Source: Ctena decussata
Taxonomy: Eukaryota; Mollusca; Bivalvia; Lucinida; Lucinidae
Assembly: GCA_963989385.1 (NCBI GenBank)
Contig: OZ022511.1
Location: forward strand, 23,120,503 to 23,184,502
Reading direction: 5' to 3'
DNA: 64,000 nucleotides
The translations under genes were made by a program, and so were the position numbers. Below the pieces are notes generated by a model. That model was not told the origin of the DNA and made no database searches. It was given only the letters and a program-made list of their open reading frames with translations. Positions 45,557 through 59,350 of this stretch are shown in pieces; the stretch's first letter is position 1; each line of letters begins with the position of its first letter.

Positions 45557-46359
45557 AATTTATGCTAACAGACCTGCGAACACTTTCAGGGAAAACAATT
45601 CCGCCACCTTCATGGTTACAAACTTATTAAATTGGGACCAGCTGCTCCATTATTCTATTTTATCCCATATACACCATGGGTGATCCTGTTCTCAGTTACC
45701 CTAGTTGTGTTGGCAAAGTCTGTCCATCTCCACTTTTTTGAGGCGCAGCCTCGTATAATTTCGATATTGTTCTACATTCCACAAGATTCCATTGGTCAAA
45801 TAACGCGTATGTCAAAATTTAGCCAATAATATCATAGGTCACTGAATATTTAATTTTCGTTTTTTTCGTCGTACTGCACTGTGAATACTAGCATTATGTC
45901 TTATATTAATTCAAACTGTTTCTCTTGTTTGTAACTTGACAATAGACATGTTATCAAAAACAGACGCAGATATTCAAAATTTTCTTTTTTTTTTCGTCGT
46001 AGATCTACTTTCGATTTCTACTTTCGGTTTAATACACACAAACAACATGTTGATAACTATTTAAAATCAGGTTAATTGCAAGATTGACCACAGTCCATTT
46101 TGAAATTCCTAATTGGACAGGTCATTGTCGCTACCCAGTGTCAAAGTTAGGGTTGTGGGTGCCTACCGACATAGCTTACTTATTCATGAAAGTTATTGTC
46201 AAATCTTCAACTAGAGACATAAAACACACTTCCATTTAATCTGCGCCGATTATCTTTTTTTTTTTAAGATTTTTCTTGTTAACACTGTCTTACTTCCTCT
46301 TCTTCTGTCTACTCTGTTTCCTTTTTTACTTTCTCTGTTCCCTGTAGAGTGAAATTGTA

Positions 46360-46745
46360 GCCAGTGATCAGGAATTAATACAATCACCCCCATATACCTC
46401 GCCCAAAACTAAAAGGGAAAGAACTATAATCATTAATTGATAGCATTTCATGAAAGGCACGCATGTTAAACCGAATATATTTTTTTCTGGACAGGTGGTC
46501 ACTCAGGTATTCCAAATAAAAGCACCACTTACACACCAGGTGAACAAAAGCACAGACATCAAACAACCAGGTATACTCAGGAACCACAACGAAGGAACCG
46601 CCTTGGAACGGGTCAGTATAAACAACCCGAGGGAGCGGGCTTAAAATTTGCTAAGACAGGCTACCATGAGATGTGCCACACTTCGTTACTTTCCATTTCT
46701 TTACCATGGCCAGGAGGAGATCCGCGTTTCACAAACATAAATAGA
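46360..46745 (-). mobile_element. Retroelement non-coding remnant (block B)
   Basis: Partner of 3640-4047, but without the 91-bp tip insertion that block A carries just downstream. Confidence 0.55.
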
Positions 46746-47199
46746 TGCATAAGATTAGTGCGCACATTAGTTTTACCTTTGATTTACGCCGGGCATCAGC
46801 CCGGCTTATCTATTTAACGTTGACTTTGTAAAGTATAGATGTTCTTGCAACCCATTTTCTTTCTTCTTATTTTTTGAGAGCATCAGTGGGGTTACCTAAT
46901 ATTATATATTTTTGATAGAAAAATGCATGTGTTGCTACAATGGTTAGGAACAGGAAACACTTTGTTGAGTGAGTTTGTAGGTTTGTGGTGATCCGAGTTT
47001 GAAGGATTAGAGTAATGATAATAATCATAATAATGATGCTAATAATAATAATTATGATAACAGATCTTAGCCTCTGCGGACCCAGTTTGACTTGATGTAT
47101 GTCGGACATCGAATATTTACAGGCGATTTACAGTATTCAGTTTGAAGAAGACGATAACGGTATAACCACTTAGTTAAAGTATTTTTCAATTTTAAAGAG

Positions 47200-47510
47200 T
47201 TACTACACTTCAGGAACTGACTGAATCAGATCTCAAACTCTATCCCCAACATCAAAGGGAAAGATTGACAAAGACATCCAATCAAACAATAAATTACAAG
47301 TGATAAGCCGAGTCAGCAGCTCTTTCCCAAATAGGTGGCAACTCAGCTATTTTCAGTGAACTAAATAATTTAGACCAATAGAAGGGTCACAACAGACAAA
47401 GCAAAATATACGAAAAACATTTAACAACTATTTTACCTATTTTCTATTTTATTATAGAAGGGTTAAAATGAGAACGCAATAAATTAAACAGGACCGAACA
47501 TAAAACAAAT
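47200..47510 (-). mobile_element. Retroelement non-coding remnant (block B, end deleted)
   Basis: Partner of 4560-4916. It stops at aaaacaaatt, where block A continues for about 340 bp of retroelement and flank, so the loss happened in block B. Confidence 0.65.
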
Positions 47511-48120
47511 TGGTAATAGCAGGGAAGTCAGCGAAAAGAAGATAAAAAACAGAGCAGCTCTAAACTGCATTTTAATGATGCATGTTTGTATTACATTTGC
47601 CCAGTGTATACAAAACAGAAAACGAAAGCCATCAAATCCTTATCTGGAGAACACAATATAAATCAAATTGACCTTTGCTTGTGTCAATATTCTTTAGTAT
47701 GTCCACAGTCTCAGGTCGCAAAAATTGAATGCGGCTTAGTTTCCCGGCGTATTGATGCTGTGCATCAATGATTTCTTGTTCAAAAGATATGTTGCTGGTA
47801 TCTCGCAAAGGGGTTGAGTTCATTTGGAGTTATTTTGAATGTAGAATTCCGCTTAAGCCGGTGCTAGGGGGCGAGCTTCAAAAGGATCAAACTATTTATA
47901 ACTTATTCATATGCTCCATTTGCTTCCTATTTTGTTGTAGTGAGCAATAGAAAATATATAAAAAGGTGTTTTATTAGAACAGGCACTTGACGTCTAAACG
48001 ACACCAATCTGACATTTATGCGATGTTGTTACAACGCATCGTCGTCGGTACAACGACATTACGACGTCATGTGCCCACTTGGATATGTTTTATTTAAGAA
48101 ATAAATGACATTGTTCAGAT

Positions 48121-48225
48121 GTTCATGGAAGTATGAACGCAATAGGTTTCGTGCAAAATAAGTGACGCCCGATAGGCGTCACGTAAAATTTGCACTGAAA
48201 CAATTGCGTTCGTACTTTCATGAAC
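48121..48225. repeat. Short fold-back element (block B)
   Basis: Partner of 5836-5940. Confidence 0.7.
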
Positions 48226-48983
48226 TGCCGAAATATAAAGTTTATTTTTTATATTTATACTCTTTCACATCTATTTTGTTACTTATTCGTGAAGTTTTTA
48301 CTTATTTAACGTCAAGTAAAGGACGAAAAGTTATAAATCAACAGGTTTGGTTATTACGTTCAACAGCCGTCACTATGACATGAGGTATATCGAACGTTAC
48401 GTCGGCCAGGCCCGTATTGTGGTCTACCTTTATCCACGTTTCTTATCTCCGTGGCTTTGATGAAAATTGTTTTTCCATTACTGGGTATCTTCATCAAATC
48501 CGATTTGATTTACAAGCTAATGTATGAGAGAGTAAAAGTGGCTAAAGTTCCAAAATCATTAGTCCGACTTCGTAAATCGTATAAACATTGATAACTCTGA
48601 AATATTTTAGATACTAAGACATGAACTCCAAATCAACGATTTCGTAGTTCTAGATTTATGGTTGAATTGATGCCTTTGTGTAAATTAACGGATGTTAACA
48701 ATGACAATTTTGGAATGTTTATTCTTCTTTTTAAAGCTGATATACTATAACTCAAAGGCAAAAACCATTAACGTTTGATTTATTTATCATTTTCTCTTCA
48801 GTCATGGTGTTAATTAAGTGCGAAAAGCCAAACGAAATGATCTGATAAAGTATGGTTCATTATACATTCAACGGCAATTTTGTTCATGGACATCTTTATC
48901 ATCATAAATGTAAATGATAGAAAAACTTTACCTTCGTATCTGGCTTGCTTGGACATCAGTAACTCCTCCTACGAAGGCTTTAA

Positions 48984-49522
48984 AGGTAGGTTCCTGTACT
49001 AGCGATAACAATTATGTCCACAAAATCATTTCGTCTTTTTCTGAGCAGTATTGAATTATCTTATATTTCTGAATTTGTTGCTCCTGAGAAACTCGTCAGA
49101 TGTTGAAGAAAATAGTCGTTTTCCCTTTTGGCTCATTTTCCTTCGTTGGAATTCCAGTTCTAAAAATAACTATGTTTATTATGTCTATAAGTGCGCGATT
49201 TCTGATGCCATTCTCCAAAGGTCAATTTTCCCTTGTCATGAGCTCTCCTAGAGGTCCTGGCATGGTGGATGGGTTAAATCTATCCCAAAATGCAATGCAG
49301 CATGACCTCAGCTGCGTTATCTATTTTTGGCGCGAACTAAAAATAGCGCTAACTGGTGTGCGAAGCAGAGTTAGGAAATCTCTTGCAAAACAACTTTTCT
49401 AATATTCTTTTGATTTACACTTTTTAGTGAAACTTATTCATTCCCTTTTATAAGTGCTTTCCAACAACTTGGATAAAAGATCATCAAAATTATGATGCAT
49501 TCCAAAGTACAGGAACCTACCT
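48984..49522. mobile_element. 539-bp TTAA-flanked non-autonomous transposon
   Basis: Perfect 17-bp inverted ends AGGTAGGTTCCTGTACT. Flanked by TTAA (48980-48983, 49523-49526). Absent from block A (single TTTTAAAC near 6690). A TTAA target duplication is the hallmark of the piggyBac superfamily (established), so a piggyBac-type MITE is likely. Frames inside (for example 49100-49402) have no recognisable homology. Confidence 0.88.
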
Positions 49523-49537
49523 TTAATCTAAGAAGAA

Positions 49538-49571
<34 letters not shown>

Positions 49572-50425
49572 TGTGCTCTGTAGTCAAGTTCCACGGACAT
49601 GCATCGCTTTTATGAGCCTTATTTTTTCCTGTCGTTCTCCCAGCCGCCCTCCTAGCACGATTCTTTATCGCCAGGATACAGTAAAACATTTAAATTTGGC
49701 GTTCACTTTATTTTGGCGATATTGGCAGAAAAGAAGAAAATCACCAAATTAAAAATGCCGCCACTTACCGTGGGAGAAAATTTCTAAATTACTACCTTTG
49801 ATCTTATTATATATTCCCCTTACCTTAATATCAAAAAGCCGATGCACATCAAATATATTAGTGCAAACAACAAGCGGGAGGAATGTTTATTAGGCATGCC
49901 ATACTAAGTAAGACCTTAGCCTAACTGTTTAAAACAAATGGCACACAAACAACCATTTACTGTAAAAAGTTTCAGTGCCGAAAATGTAACACGATCATGA
50001 AAAAAAAAATATATAATTACTGTATTCAGCATGACAATGTAGAACTTGGACCAAAGTGGCCAATATGATGTCGGCAAAAATCACTTTTTTCCGAAACTAT
50101 AAAAAAGTAAGGAGAAAAATTCTCAGGAACTGAAACAATTCAATTCCAGACCGAAGCCACAAGTATTTTACAATATCTGCAGTGTATTACGAGAAAGAGT
50201 GCAAGAGATCTTCCGGGAAAATTTGACACTTCAGGTGTGGTTGACAATATATGAAAGTTTTAACGTCGGAGAAAAATGTCAGAGTATGCATGATATCAGT
50301 AATTCTAACATGACGTTAACGTTTTCCCCACTGAAGGTAAAGGAAACTGCGTTGTGGTTAATCACGTTTCTAATGATCGGCGTGCACATTTTGCGCCTTG
50401 ATGACGTCAAACTTAAACGCTTTTT

Positions 50426-51088
50426 ATGCCCCCGAAGGGACTTCGGGTGGCATATTAAAATCGCACCGTCCGTCCGTCAGTCCGTCCGTCCGTAACAAAT
50501 CGTGTCTCAGCGATAACTTAAAAACTACTGAAGCAAATTTGAAGAAACTTCACAGAAAGGTAGAGCATAATAAGAAGGAGTGTCGCTCACAATATTTAGG
50601 TTTCCATACCCAAGGTCAAGGTCACAATTGGGTCAAAGGTCAAATCATATCTAAAATCGTGTCTCAGCTATAACTTATAAACTACTGAAGCAAATTTGAT
50701 GAAACTTCACAGAAAGATAGAACATAATGAGAAAGTGTGTTGCATACAAAATTTAGGTCTCCGCGTCCAAGGTCAAGGTCATTGTTTGGGGTTAGAAGTC
50801 AAATATTGTCTCTGTGATTACTTTAAAACTACACAACTGAATTTTATCAAATTTCACAGAAATATAAAGCATAAAGAGAAGGCTTGTCACATATGATATT
50901 TATATTCCCAAACCCAAGGTCAAGGTCACTGTTGGGTGTTAGAGGTGACTGCTGAAGTAGATTTCAACAAACTTCATAGAAAGGTAAAGCATGATAAAAA
51001 GGCATCTCACTTGCAAGTTTTGGGATTCCTTGCTCAAGGTCAAGGTCCCAATCAGGGTCAAAGGTCAGTCTACAGGGCCTTTGGGGCA
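50426..51088 (+). mobile_element. B-only repeat with ATGCCCC ends and GGTCAAGGTCA motifs
   Basis: Starts ATGCCCCCGAAGGGACTTCG, then a (CCGT)n run, then ~120-155-bp repeats each holding CAAGGTCAAGGTC (about 50611, 50768, 50915, 51034), and closes with GGGGCAT. Absent from block A near 9810. This is a repeat style common in bivalves; no transposase seen. Confidence 0.75.
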
Positions 51089-51484
51089 TTTATTACATAC
51101 CGTAACATTTCTTGTTCTTCTAGTGACGTACACTTCAAAAGAGTCCATCAGAAAACATCGCTATATCGCTTGTGTCTAGCTAGGCCTTTCATTTCGGAAG
51201 ATACCAGAGGTAGGACAATCTGAAAATTCACAGCCTAAATCCGACCGCCTGGAGTAAATAATGTCTGACAAAAAGAAATTGTCCTTTACATGTTTCTCTT
51301 GCATCGGTACAACCTTACAAAAGCAAAACGCTAACAAAACAGTTCTGGATATGAGCATGCAGTCTAACACACTATGTCAATATACACCAGGTACAGTTCT
51401 CTGAATGAACAGTTGAATTACTGGGGGTAGTGATTATGTTACTGGTATAGAATCATTTTTGCCCTATCCACAGAAACAAAGCAA

Positions 51485-52528
51485 ATTTAAAGAGTAACTA
51501 CACTTCAGGAATTGACTGAATCAGATCCAAAACCCTATCCCTAACATCAAAGGGAAAGATTGACAAAGACATCCCAACAAACAATAAATTACAAGTAATA
51601 AGCCGAGCCAGCAGCTCTTTCCCAAATAGGTGGCAACTCAGCTATATTTATTGAACTAAATAATTTAGACCAACAGAAGAGTTACCACAGACTAAGCACA
51701 TTATACGAAAAACATTTAACAACTATTTTTACCTATTTTCTATTTTTATCATAGAAGGGTTAAAATGAGAACACAATAAATTAAACAGCACCGAACATGA
51801 AACAAATGCAACCGCAACGAAAGTTCCGCCTTGGGACGGTCAGTAATAACTACTGGGGGGTTAAACCGGTTTTACTGGGCCCAAACCTTCACCCTCACCC
51901 TCCGCCGCGGTGCACACAAATAGTTGGTAGTTCGGTTCGTAGGAGGTCCCCTTACTCATCAGAGAGTCATCGCGGTCAACAATTAAAATCAAGAAAAGAC
52001 GGTGATGAAGCAAGGATGAGGACTCGACAGCCAAAACGTATTGAGACACCTGGAGATCCCTGGGGCGTCAGCAACACCACTGTAACACTGGGGCAAAGGA
52101 AGACCACCAGTTGAGCCCCGGTGGGCCAAGAAACAGAAAAACGTCCGGCCCCAACCAACTAATATATAGCTTTATGTAGGAACTTTCATAGGGTCTGAAC
52201 CCCGACCCACCGGCGTGCAATTTAAGAGGACAGTGAGGTTGTCAACCGTGATTGGGTTAACCACTAAGCATGCAGACTGTCGCACTACATCTATGTTATA
52301 GCCAATGCGTTTAAATCGCATGATAATTTTCTGAAATTGGTCAGGAAATTCTGTTTTCCCTACGATTTTGCGTAATTTATATACTAAGTCACCATAAAAT
52401 TCAGGTTCCGATAGGCCTTGTTGCAAAAGTGACCTTAACCCTGTATTATATTTAGAAACCAATTCAAAGTGTCGACGATAAAATTAAGAAAAACCTTTCC
52501 GAAGTTTATGATACCAATACCCCTGCTG
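51485..52528 (-). mobile_element. B-only 5'-truncated retroelement copy
   Basis: Reads on the minus strand from an RT C-terminal fragment (52528 to about 52190, one frameshift near 52480) into about 700 bp of 3' non-coding sequence ending CTTTAAA. Block A has the empty site at about 10187. The RT residues (LVYKLRKIVGKTEFPDQF, ACLVVNPITVDN) are a diverged version of those at 33403 and 63355, so it belongs to a second subfamily with a different 3' end. Confidence 0.82.
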
Positions 52529-53378
52529 TAAAGTGCAATTCAACGCAAATGGACTAGGGCTCACATCAGTATAAAAGATAACTGTTGAAGATAATGATGA
52601 GTTTTTTTTTAATTTCTGACACGTAAACAATTGTAAAAAGCTGAGAAAACAAAAACTGCCATGAGCACGATAGACCAAATATTTACCTCAAAATAAATTT
52701 GTATGGTAAGCTTGTCAGTTTTGTTGAGGAACAATGGTCACAGAAAACACTTTTAATCATGAAGCTGTACAAACAAGAACTATTGTTTTACATATGGATA
52801 AATAGTAGACATGGAAACAAGCAGATAATTTGGTATAAAGAAGAAAGACAAGAACACAGGGTATTTCTATGCAATGCTTATTCATGGTTCACAGTCAGCT
52901 GCCTAATATGCCTGTCTCTGCTGTAAACAAAGATACCTTAATATTTCAAAAATTTAGCTTATCAAGATTTTAATGAGGCAAAGTCTTAGGTGGTCGAGAT
53001 AAGGAAGTGATCGAAAATAGGTTGTGCCGGGATATCAGATGTATGAAAAGGTTAAAAATGTACCCCATCCTCCGCCCTACACCTATGATAACGGAGAGAA
53101 AAAGTCTAGATATAAGTTATCCTCATACATGTGCATTTGTACGTCTTTCAGCTAGACCGTCTCATTCCATTGGTGTTTCTTCCTTTCTTGGACTCAAATA
53201 GAGTTCACGGTACGAGTTGCGAACGTATATGCGCATAGCAAGTCTGTACATTAAGAAAAAAACACACGAAAATAACGGCCAGAGCTCGATTGTTCGTATG
53301 CAACTATGATGAGCCCTCAGTACACTGATTAGCCATGAGAAATTTACAGGCGCAAAGCGAATGTTCTAGCAAGTTTTA

Positions 53379-54230
53379 AGGTGGTAAATATCACCAATTT
53401 GGGGCAAAGACAAAAATCTGCATAAAACGCTGAAAATACAACTGATCCACCCAAATCTTAGCAGATGCCCTCTTTATGTTGTTTCTCATAATTTAAAATA
53501 TCGAAGTGCAGGATTTGTTGATGTAAAAAGTGTTTTTATAAGGAAAGATCAAAAGATAATTTTCTGCGCAGATATATAAAACAAATATCGTTATTGAAAA
53601 TGTACTTAGTGTTGAGGTTACCTTGTTGCATTACAAAGAGCGTTCTAGCAATTATTTTTTCTAACTCTTTCACACATTATCCGGCTGAGTAGATAAAAAA
53701 AAGACGTAGCCTGTGTCTAAATTATTTGTCAAAACACACAGGTGAGACCATTTTAACAAGATTGATTAGTTTCATTTATACACCTGTCATAATGTCAATA
53801 ATGTATTATTTATATTGTAGGTGTTATATAGGTATGCTTGCCTACCCTGTATCTACTGAATGCATCCAGTGTACATGCCCCTTGATCATGGTTGAATATT
53901 TGAAAAAAAACTTCTGTTTTCTTCCGGTCTACCTTACAATTTGAGAAAGAGTTTGAACAAATAATTGCTAGGATGCTCTTCATAACGAAATAACGTACCT
54001 TTAGCGCTTAGTAAATTTTCAGTAATGATGTTATTGTTTTAGATTTCTGTGCAGACAACTTCTCTTTGATCTTTTCTTATAAAAAACCTTTTCTACACAG
54101 CATGTACCTCAATTTTGTATTCTAACCTGTAGAGAGCAACACAAATTAAGAAGTCTGCTAACTTTCAGGGAGATACCTTATTTTCTATGGGTTTTATGCA
54201 GATTTTTGCATTTACCATAAATCACCACCA
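53379..54230. mobile_element. ~850-bp fold-back element (block B)
   Basis: Partner of 11956-12807, flanked by TA. Confidence 0.8.
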
Positions 54231-54631
54231 TAACGGTGTAACAGAGTGGGTTAAATCTTTGTGTTCACAGACGAATTAGGCACCGATTTTGCATCGTGCT
54301 GCTCGTACGATAATACGATTTTGTTCTGTATTTAGAAACTTACTGCAGACGCATTATCCTGTCTGCAGCAGGAGTGAATTTTCAGACTGTATTGTCAACA
54401 ATATCAAAGAGAATCTATTAACTTTAAAGAAATGCTGGTCTTTGACTTCTGGAACTAGATTTCTCAGATGCAAAGAGTAATTTGTTTCCATTTCGATGTA
54501 ATTAGTTTGGTTCAATAACCATCACTACCCAAAGGCTAACATCACCGATCGATGTAACTTTCGAGATTTATTTACGTTTTTAGTTGGATGACGATTCGTG
54601 TTGAATACAAAAATCTGAATAAAACCGTAAA

Positions 54632-55540
54632 AGAACTCCCGGAAAGCTAGCAGAGACATTATTTTGGTTGAACACAACAGTATGGAATACAATACAGTGC
54701 GACATCCTGTTTACAGACGTGTTTTTATAAAAAAAGATCAATAGGTAATTTCCTGCACAGGAAACAAAAAAAGTATGATGTCGTTATTGAAAATGTTCAA
54801 AGCTCTGAAGGTACCTGATTGCATTACGAAGGGCGTCCTAGAAAGCATTTGTTCAAACTCTTTCTCAAATTGTAAGGCAGACCAGATAAAAGCAGTAGCT
54901 TATTCTCAAATGTTCAAACATGTATCTTGTACATGCACACTGGATGCATTTATTAAGTATATGGGAGGCAAGCATACCTATATAGCACCTGCATTATAAA
55001 TACTACATTACTGTCACCAATACAGGTGTGTAAATAAAATTGTTCTACCTTTAAAAAGGTAGTTTCACCTTTGTTATTTGACAAAGGTTTTGGACACAGA
55101 GTCTTCTTTTTTTAACTGCTCAGCTTGATAATGTGTGAAAACTGGAAAAAATAATTGCTAGGATGCTCTTGTTAATGCATTAATGTAGCGCCAGACCTAA
55201 TTACATTTTTAATAACATTTTAATTTTTTTGCGCACAAAATTATCCTTTGATGTTTATTGATATAAATCCATTCCAACATTAACAAGTTCTGTATTTTGG
55301 GATTCTAAATTGTGAGAAACAACAAGAAAAATGCATTTGCTAGGCTTTGGAATATCTGCTGTATTTACAGCATTTTGTGCAGCTATTTGTCTTCGCCCCA
55401 AATCAGTGAATGTAACCACCTTAATGGTTAACATAAAACACAAACATACATTTTAAGATAAAGATGCACAAAATGGCCAGACGGGAAAAGCACAATCAAA
55501 CCATGCAAAATATCAACAACTAAACTCAGCTATAGCTATA
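54632..55540. mobile_element. B-only insertion with a further fold-back relative
   Basis: No counterpart in block A between 13208 and 13255. It contains sequences related to the AGGTGGTGAT fold-back family (gaaaatgttcaaagctctga, aataattgctaggatgctct), but diverged and rearranged. Confidence 0.6.
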
Positions 55541-56299
55541 CACAGTCTAACAAGGATAGCAAATATATTCTGAAATTCCTCTCGAAGAAAGGGCCACATC
55601 CGAGAAATCAATATAGCACACTCGGTTTAATTGTATCTGTACATGTGCAGTAATGAATTATTAAAGCACCGCCCGCGCCACATTAGTCGTTAGTACTACG
55701 GCTACATGGGTAGGAATTCTCTGGACAAGGCCCAGATATTCTTTAAGAGGTGAGGAATAGCTTATTCGAACTAAATAATTATGTAATATTTCCTGTCTAA
55801 TAATTTAAAAACTCTTTTAGCTGTAGTGTTGGATAATTTGTCAAATTTTGTCGTAATTAGACTTCGTTAAAAGTTGTATATACTGTCACTAGACACAAAA
55901 TTATGGGGAAAGATGTGAAAAGGGTGCGGTAATTAGACTGCGAACTGAAGAGGAGGCGAGATGAAAATATAAAGCAATGTGTCTGTGCAGACTTTGCCAA
56001 ATCTAAAGCTGCAAATTGAACACGGGTTCTTGCATTCATCGGTGTATACAATGCCTTATACAGAATTGACAAAATAAAAGGAAAACAAAATATCCTTTTA
56101 TCATTGAAATACTTAACATGCAATCTAGCTCTTACTTCTAATGCATCTAGGAATAACATGTTAGGATACATAAGTATGAAGTCACAGCAAAACTAACGTG
56201 TGTGGGTACACTTTCATGGGAAGCAACTCTGCCATTTTCATTTACAGGCATATTAGAATTATATATTTTTCAAATTGTTTTGTAAAACCAGCATCAACT

Positions 56300-58110
56300 A
56301 ATGAATATTTACACTTGCCAATGACTTCCCATAGGTAAACCCGTTAGAGCAACTGGCCTCATACACCGATGAAGGACCATTGATCATTGTCGTTGTCGTC
56401 AAGCGACGTCTAATAAAACAAACGTCTTGATTGGTTCTTGTAACGTTCGACTGACGCCACGCCAGGGAGACGCCTGTTTAACGTTATGGCCAAAATACGA
56501 TGTTACTAACTTTTCTTCGACCCATATTTGGCCTGTTCTACACCAAATTACCACGAAAACGGCACAGAGGGACTCACAAATAAAGTGCAAATATATGAGG
56601 GTCATTTCAGAAATAGTGTAAATGAGTCGGTCATTCCTAGGAATGTTGAGCGATTTTTGAAATCCATGTTTTAACTTTTAGGTTTACATATCACCCAATG
56701 ACATTCACTCAAAAAATTTGAGGCACTGGTATTTTCTTCAAAATATGCCTTGACAATTGTTGTTAGGGTAAGGACACTGAGTAGAAACAAACGGAATATC
56801 TATGTAAAGACAGATTCATATTTTCTTAACTCTGGATACAAGCAGCTCTGGATTGTTACCTATAATACCTGTTATACTGAAGATATAACAATATGAAAAG
56901 CATTGTATCAGCCTTGCTAACACACAAGATTTACCTAGCAAGATAGGCTAATCATGGAACAATGCAAATTTCTGATGACGTCACTTCCTGTGCTAAATTG
57001 AAATGTATAGTAAGTTGTTTAAACTCCGATTTTGAGGTTTTAATTAAGTGAAAGTGAATGTTTGGTGACAGATGTGAAACAAAAACTAGATAAGATTTAA
57101 TTCGTCATGCTTGTTTTCTGTTATAAATAATCTTTTATGGCACCTTATGCTCTTTTGTAAGTGGCCTACCTGATTTTTTACGATAAGTTTACCCACCCAC
57201 CCACTTATTTCAATGTCAGTATGTCGTATTATATAACAAGTCTTTCAAGTCTTTATATATGAATTTTTCGATCAATATGTCCCTTTAATGATTGTCATTA
57301 AACAAAGATAAATATATTGAGCCTGTGTCTTTTATTAGATGATAATTTTACTTTATTGTTTTGCATTTTAAATGAATTGCTGCTACTTTGCAACTTCCGG
57401 AGTGGGGTTTGCACACGTATCATCCAGTTTCATCAGCGATTTGATGCCAGTCATAACAAAATATTGTGACCTAATCATTTCAGTAATAAAATGTTTGTCA
57501 TCTGTTGAAATTGGATGTGATTGAGCCAAAAACCACAATTTTATTGATATAATGCATTTATAATAACTTGGCATTAATAACCACATAGCAAACAAAACAT
57601 CTCGTTTATTATGATACTTGTATAGAATCTGGAAACAATTTCTGTATAACTTTCTTATTTCACATTGAAAGGACAGTATTACTTGTTTCTTCGTTAAAAT
57701 ATATATTTTTTCATTGAGCAAACAGCAATAGAACACAGGAGACTTTCAGTGAAAAGGTATGGTTTCCAGTACCTACACCCTTATGGCGTATAAGCACGTG
57801 CTGTCATGCATGGGTGACTTAGAAATTCTTTTAACGCATACCATTCTAAAGCACTTGAATTTAGCTTTCCAATGATATATAACATCACTGCTAAATATCA
57901 GCCAATAGGCTACCCTGAGATCATTTACATTATTTCTGAAATGCCCCTCGTAAGAATAAAAAAATGATTTTTCAGCGTTCATCATGTGCGGAAGCCAGTG
58001 GTCGTCGCTAAAATTTAGCAAGAAGCGCTTTGCGCTTCATGGAATTTTAGCTCCGTCCACTGGCTTACTCACATGATGAACGCTGAAAAATCAAATTTTA
58101 GTTCTTAAAT
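56300..58110. other. B-only 1.8-kb segment
   Basis: Sits where block A has about 30 bp plus the MITE at 14511-14721. It holds a fold-back at 57965-58093 and a 117-codon minus-strand frame (57736-57383) that I do not recognise and would not call a gene. It could be an insertion in B or a deletion in A. Confidence 0.55.
57965..58093. repeat. Fold-back with GC-rich tip
   Basis: Arms tgatttttcagcgttcatca and exact complement at the outer ends, closing on the tip aagcgctttgcgctt. Similar architecture to 28911-29058. Confidence 0.8.
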
Positions 58111-58639
58111 AAAGGAGCTGCTCGTTTTCTTACTCTTCCGTCTTGTAGTGTCTGTATTCCTGTTAAGTCCTCATTTTCTTCTAATTAACTGTGATGAATT
58201 ACTGATGAGTTAGAAGACTCCCACTTAATCCGCAACGAAAGCTACTTGCATCACAAGGAAGCTAGGACGAGGGTTTAAGCTCTGTAAAGCCGGAGTAACT
58301 CTCTTCCCAAGCTAGTTATGTATTAATGATTGTTCCAAGGTGTTGGTTCTGTTCTGGTTTACCTATGTTTCTTATGTCCACATTTCTGATCAACAGATGG
58401 ATTAGAAAAAGAAGTTTATAGATAGGTCCAGGGTATGCCACAATCAGAAGCCGTAACTAATACACGACACACGGAGAAAGAGAAAAAGAGAAAAAGGGCA
58501 AATACAAACGCGCAAAACAAACAAAATTCACAAGAAGCAGAAAAACAGCTCCCTCTTCGAAAAAGCGAGGTGATCAGAATGCTAAAACAAACGCAGAAAC
58601 GAAGACAAAGAGCTAATGTAGACTTTTTAACATAAAGCG

Positions 58640-59306
58640 CCTCATGGTAAAAGCCACAAGGCAACATAGAATTAAGAATGACATCGGGACTGCCGCCTTA
58701 GAAGGGCCAGTAGTACAGACTATTTGGGGTTTAATAAGATTATCGTCGACAAACTTCATCACTGGGCCCCAGAACAAACCACATGAAAATACACGAAACT
58801 TGAACATTTTTAAATTACCTATTCAAGATTTTATTACAGAAGAACAACAGAAAGCTAAGTGGGCAGCTATACAGGTGGCCACAAAGCTACACAGAATTAA
58901 GAACAACATCGGGACTGTCGCCTTAGAACGGCCAGTAGTATAAACTACTGGGGGATTAGTAATGATACTGTCGACAAACTTCGAAGTCCTTCACACGGAC
59001 CGAATCCATTGCGAAGGTGTACAGGTAAAGTGGAATCAAGCCCTCCCACCTACTATTTATTTTCTGACCGGTTCAAAGCGGTCTGTTATTGTTTGTTGTA
59101 ATTCTAGCATTCTGTTCCCCTGGCTTGCTGTCTGCTTTGCTATTTTTCTTGTTATTTAATACATGTATAGGTTAATAGAAAATAGGTAAAAGATTGATGT
59201 ATGGCATGTTTCATATGACGTCTTTGTGTTTGAGGACTCGTGCAGTACCCAAGGGAGGGTTGTAGCAACGTAAAATCGATTTAGCCCACCTCCATCCCTC
59301 CCCAAG

Positions 59307-59350
<44 letters not shown>
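58640..59350. mobile_element. Retroelement non-coding remnants, both orientations
   Basis: Two direct ~95-bp repeats (58668-58760, 58896-58990; catcgggactgccgccttag) and plus-strand relatives near 59058 and 59359 (tgaccgttcaaagcggt). They belong to the same non-coding family as 62152-63353. Confidence 0.55.
59303..59345. repeat. (CA)n microsatellite
   Basis: Perfect CA run. Confidence 0.95.

Larger units (their letters stand above)
43041..58557 (+). repeat. Segmental duplication, block B
   Basis: Direct copy of 1-15150 (see there). B-only sequence includes 48984-49522, 50426-51088, 51485-52528, 54632-55540 and 56300-58110. B lacks about 340 bp corresponding to 4885-5226. No host gene recognised. 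Confidence 0.93.

Noticed and set aside
51936..51962. CTGATGA followed by a pairable segment and GAA on the minus strand, inside the retroelement 3' region (possible hammerhead of a pseudo-LTR)
   Set aside because: The base after GAA is C where an A pairing to the cleavage-site T is expected. No stem III or GTC-type cleavage site follows, and the related copies at 33930 and 62540 do not preserve the pairing. At best a remnant.
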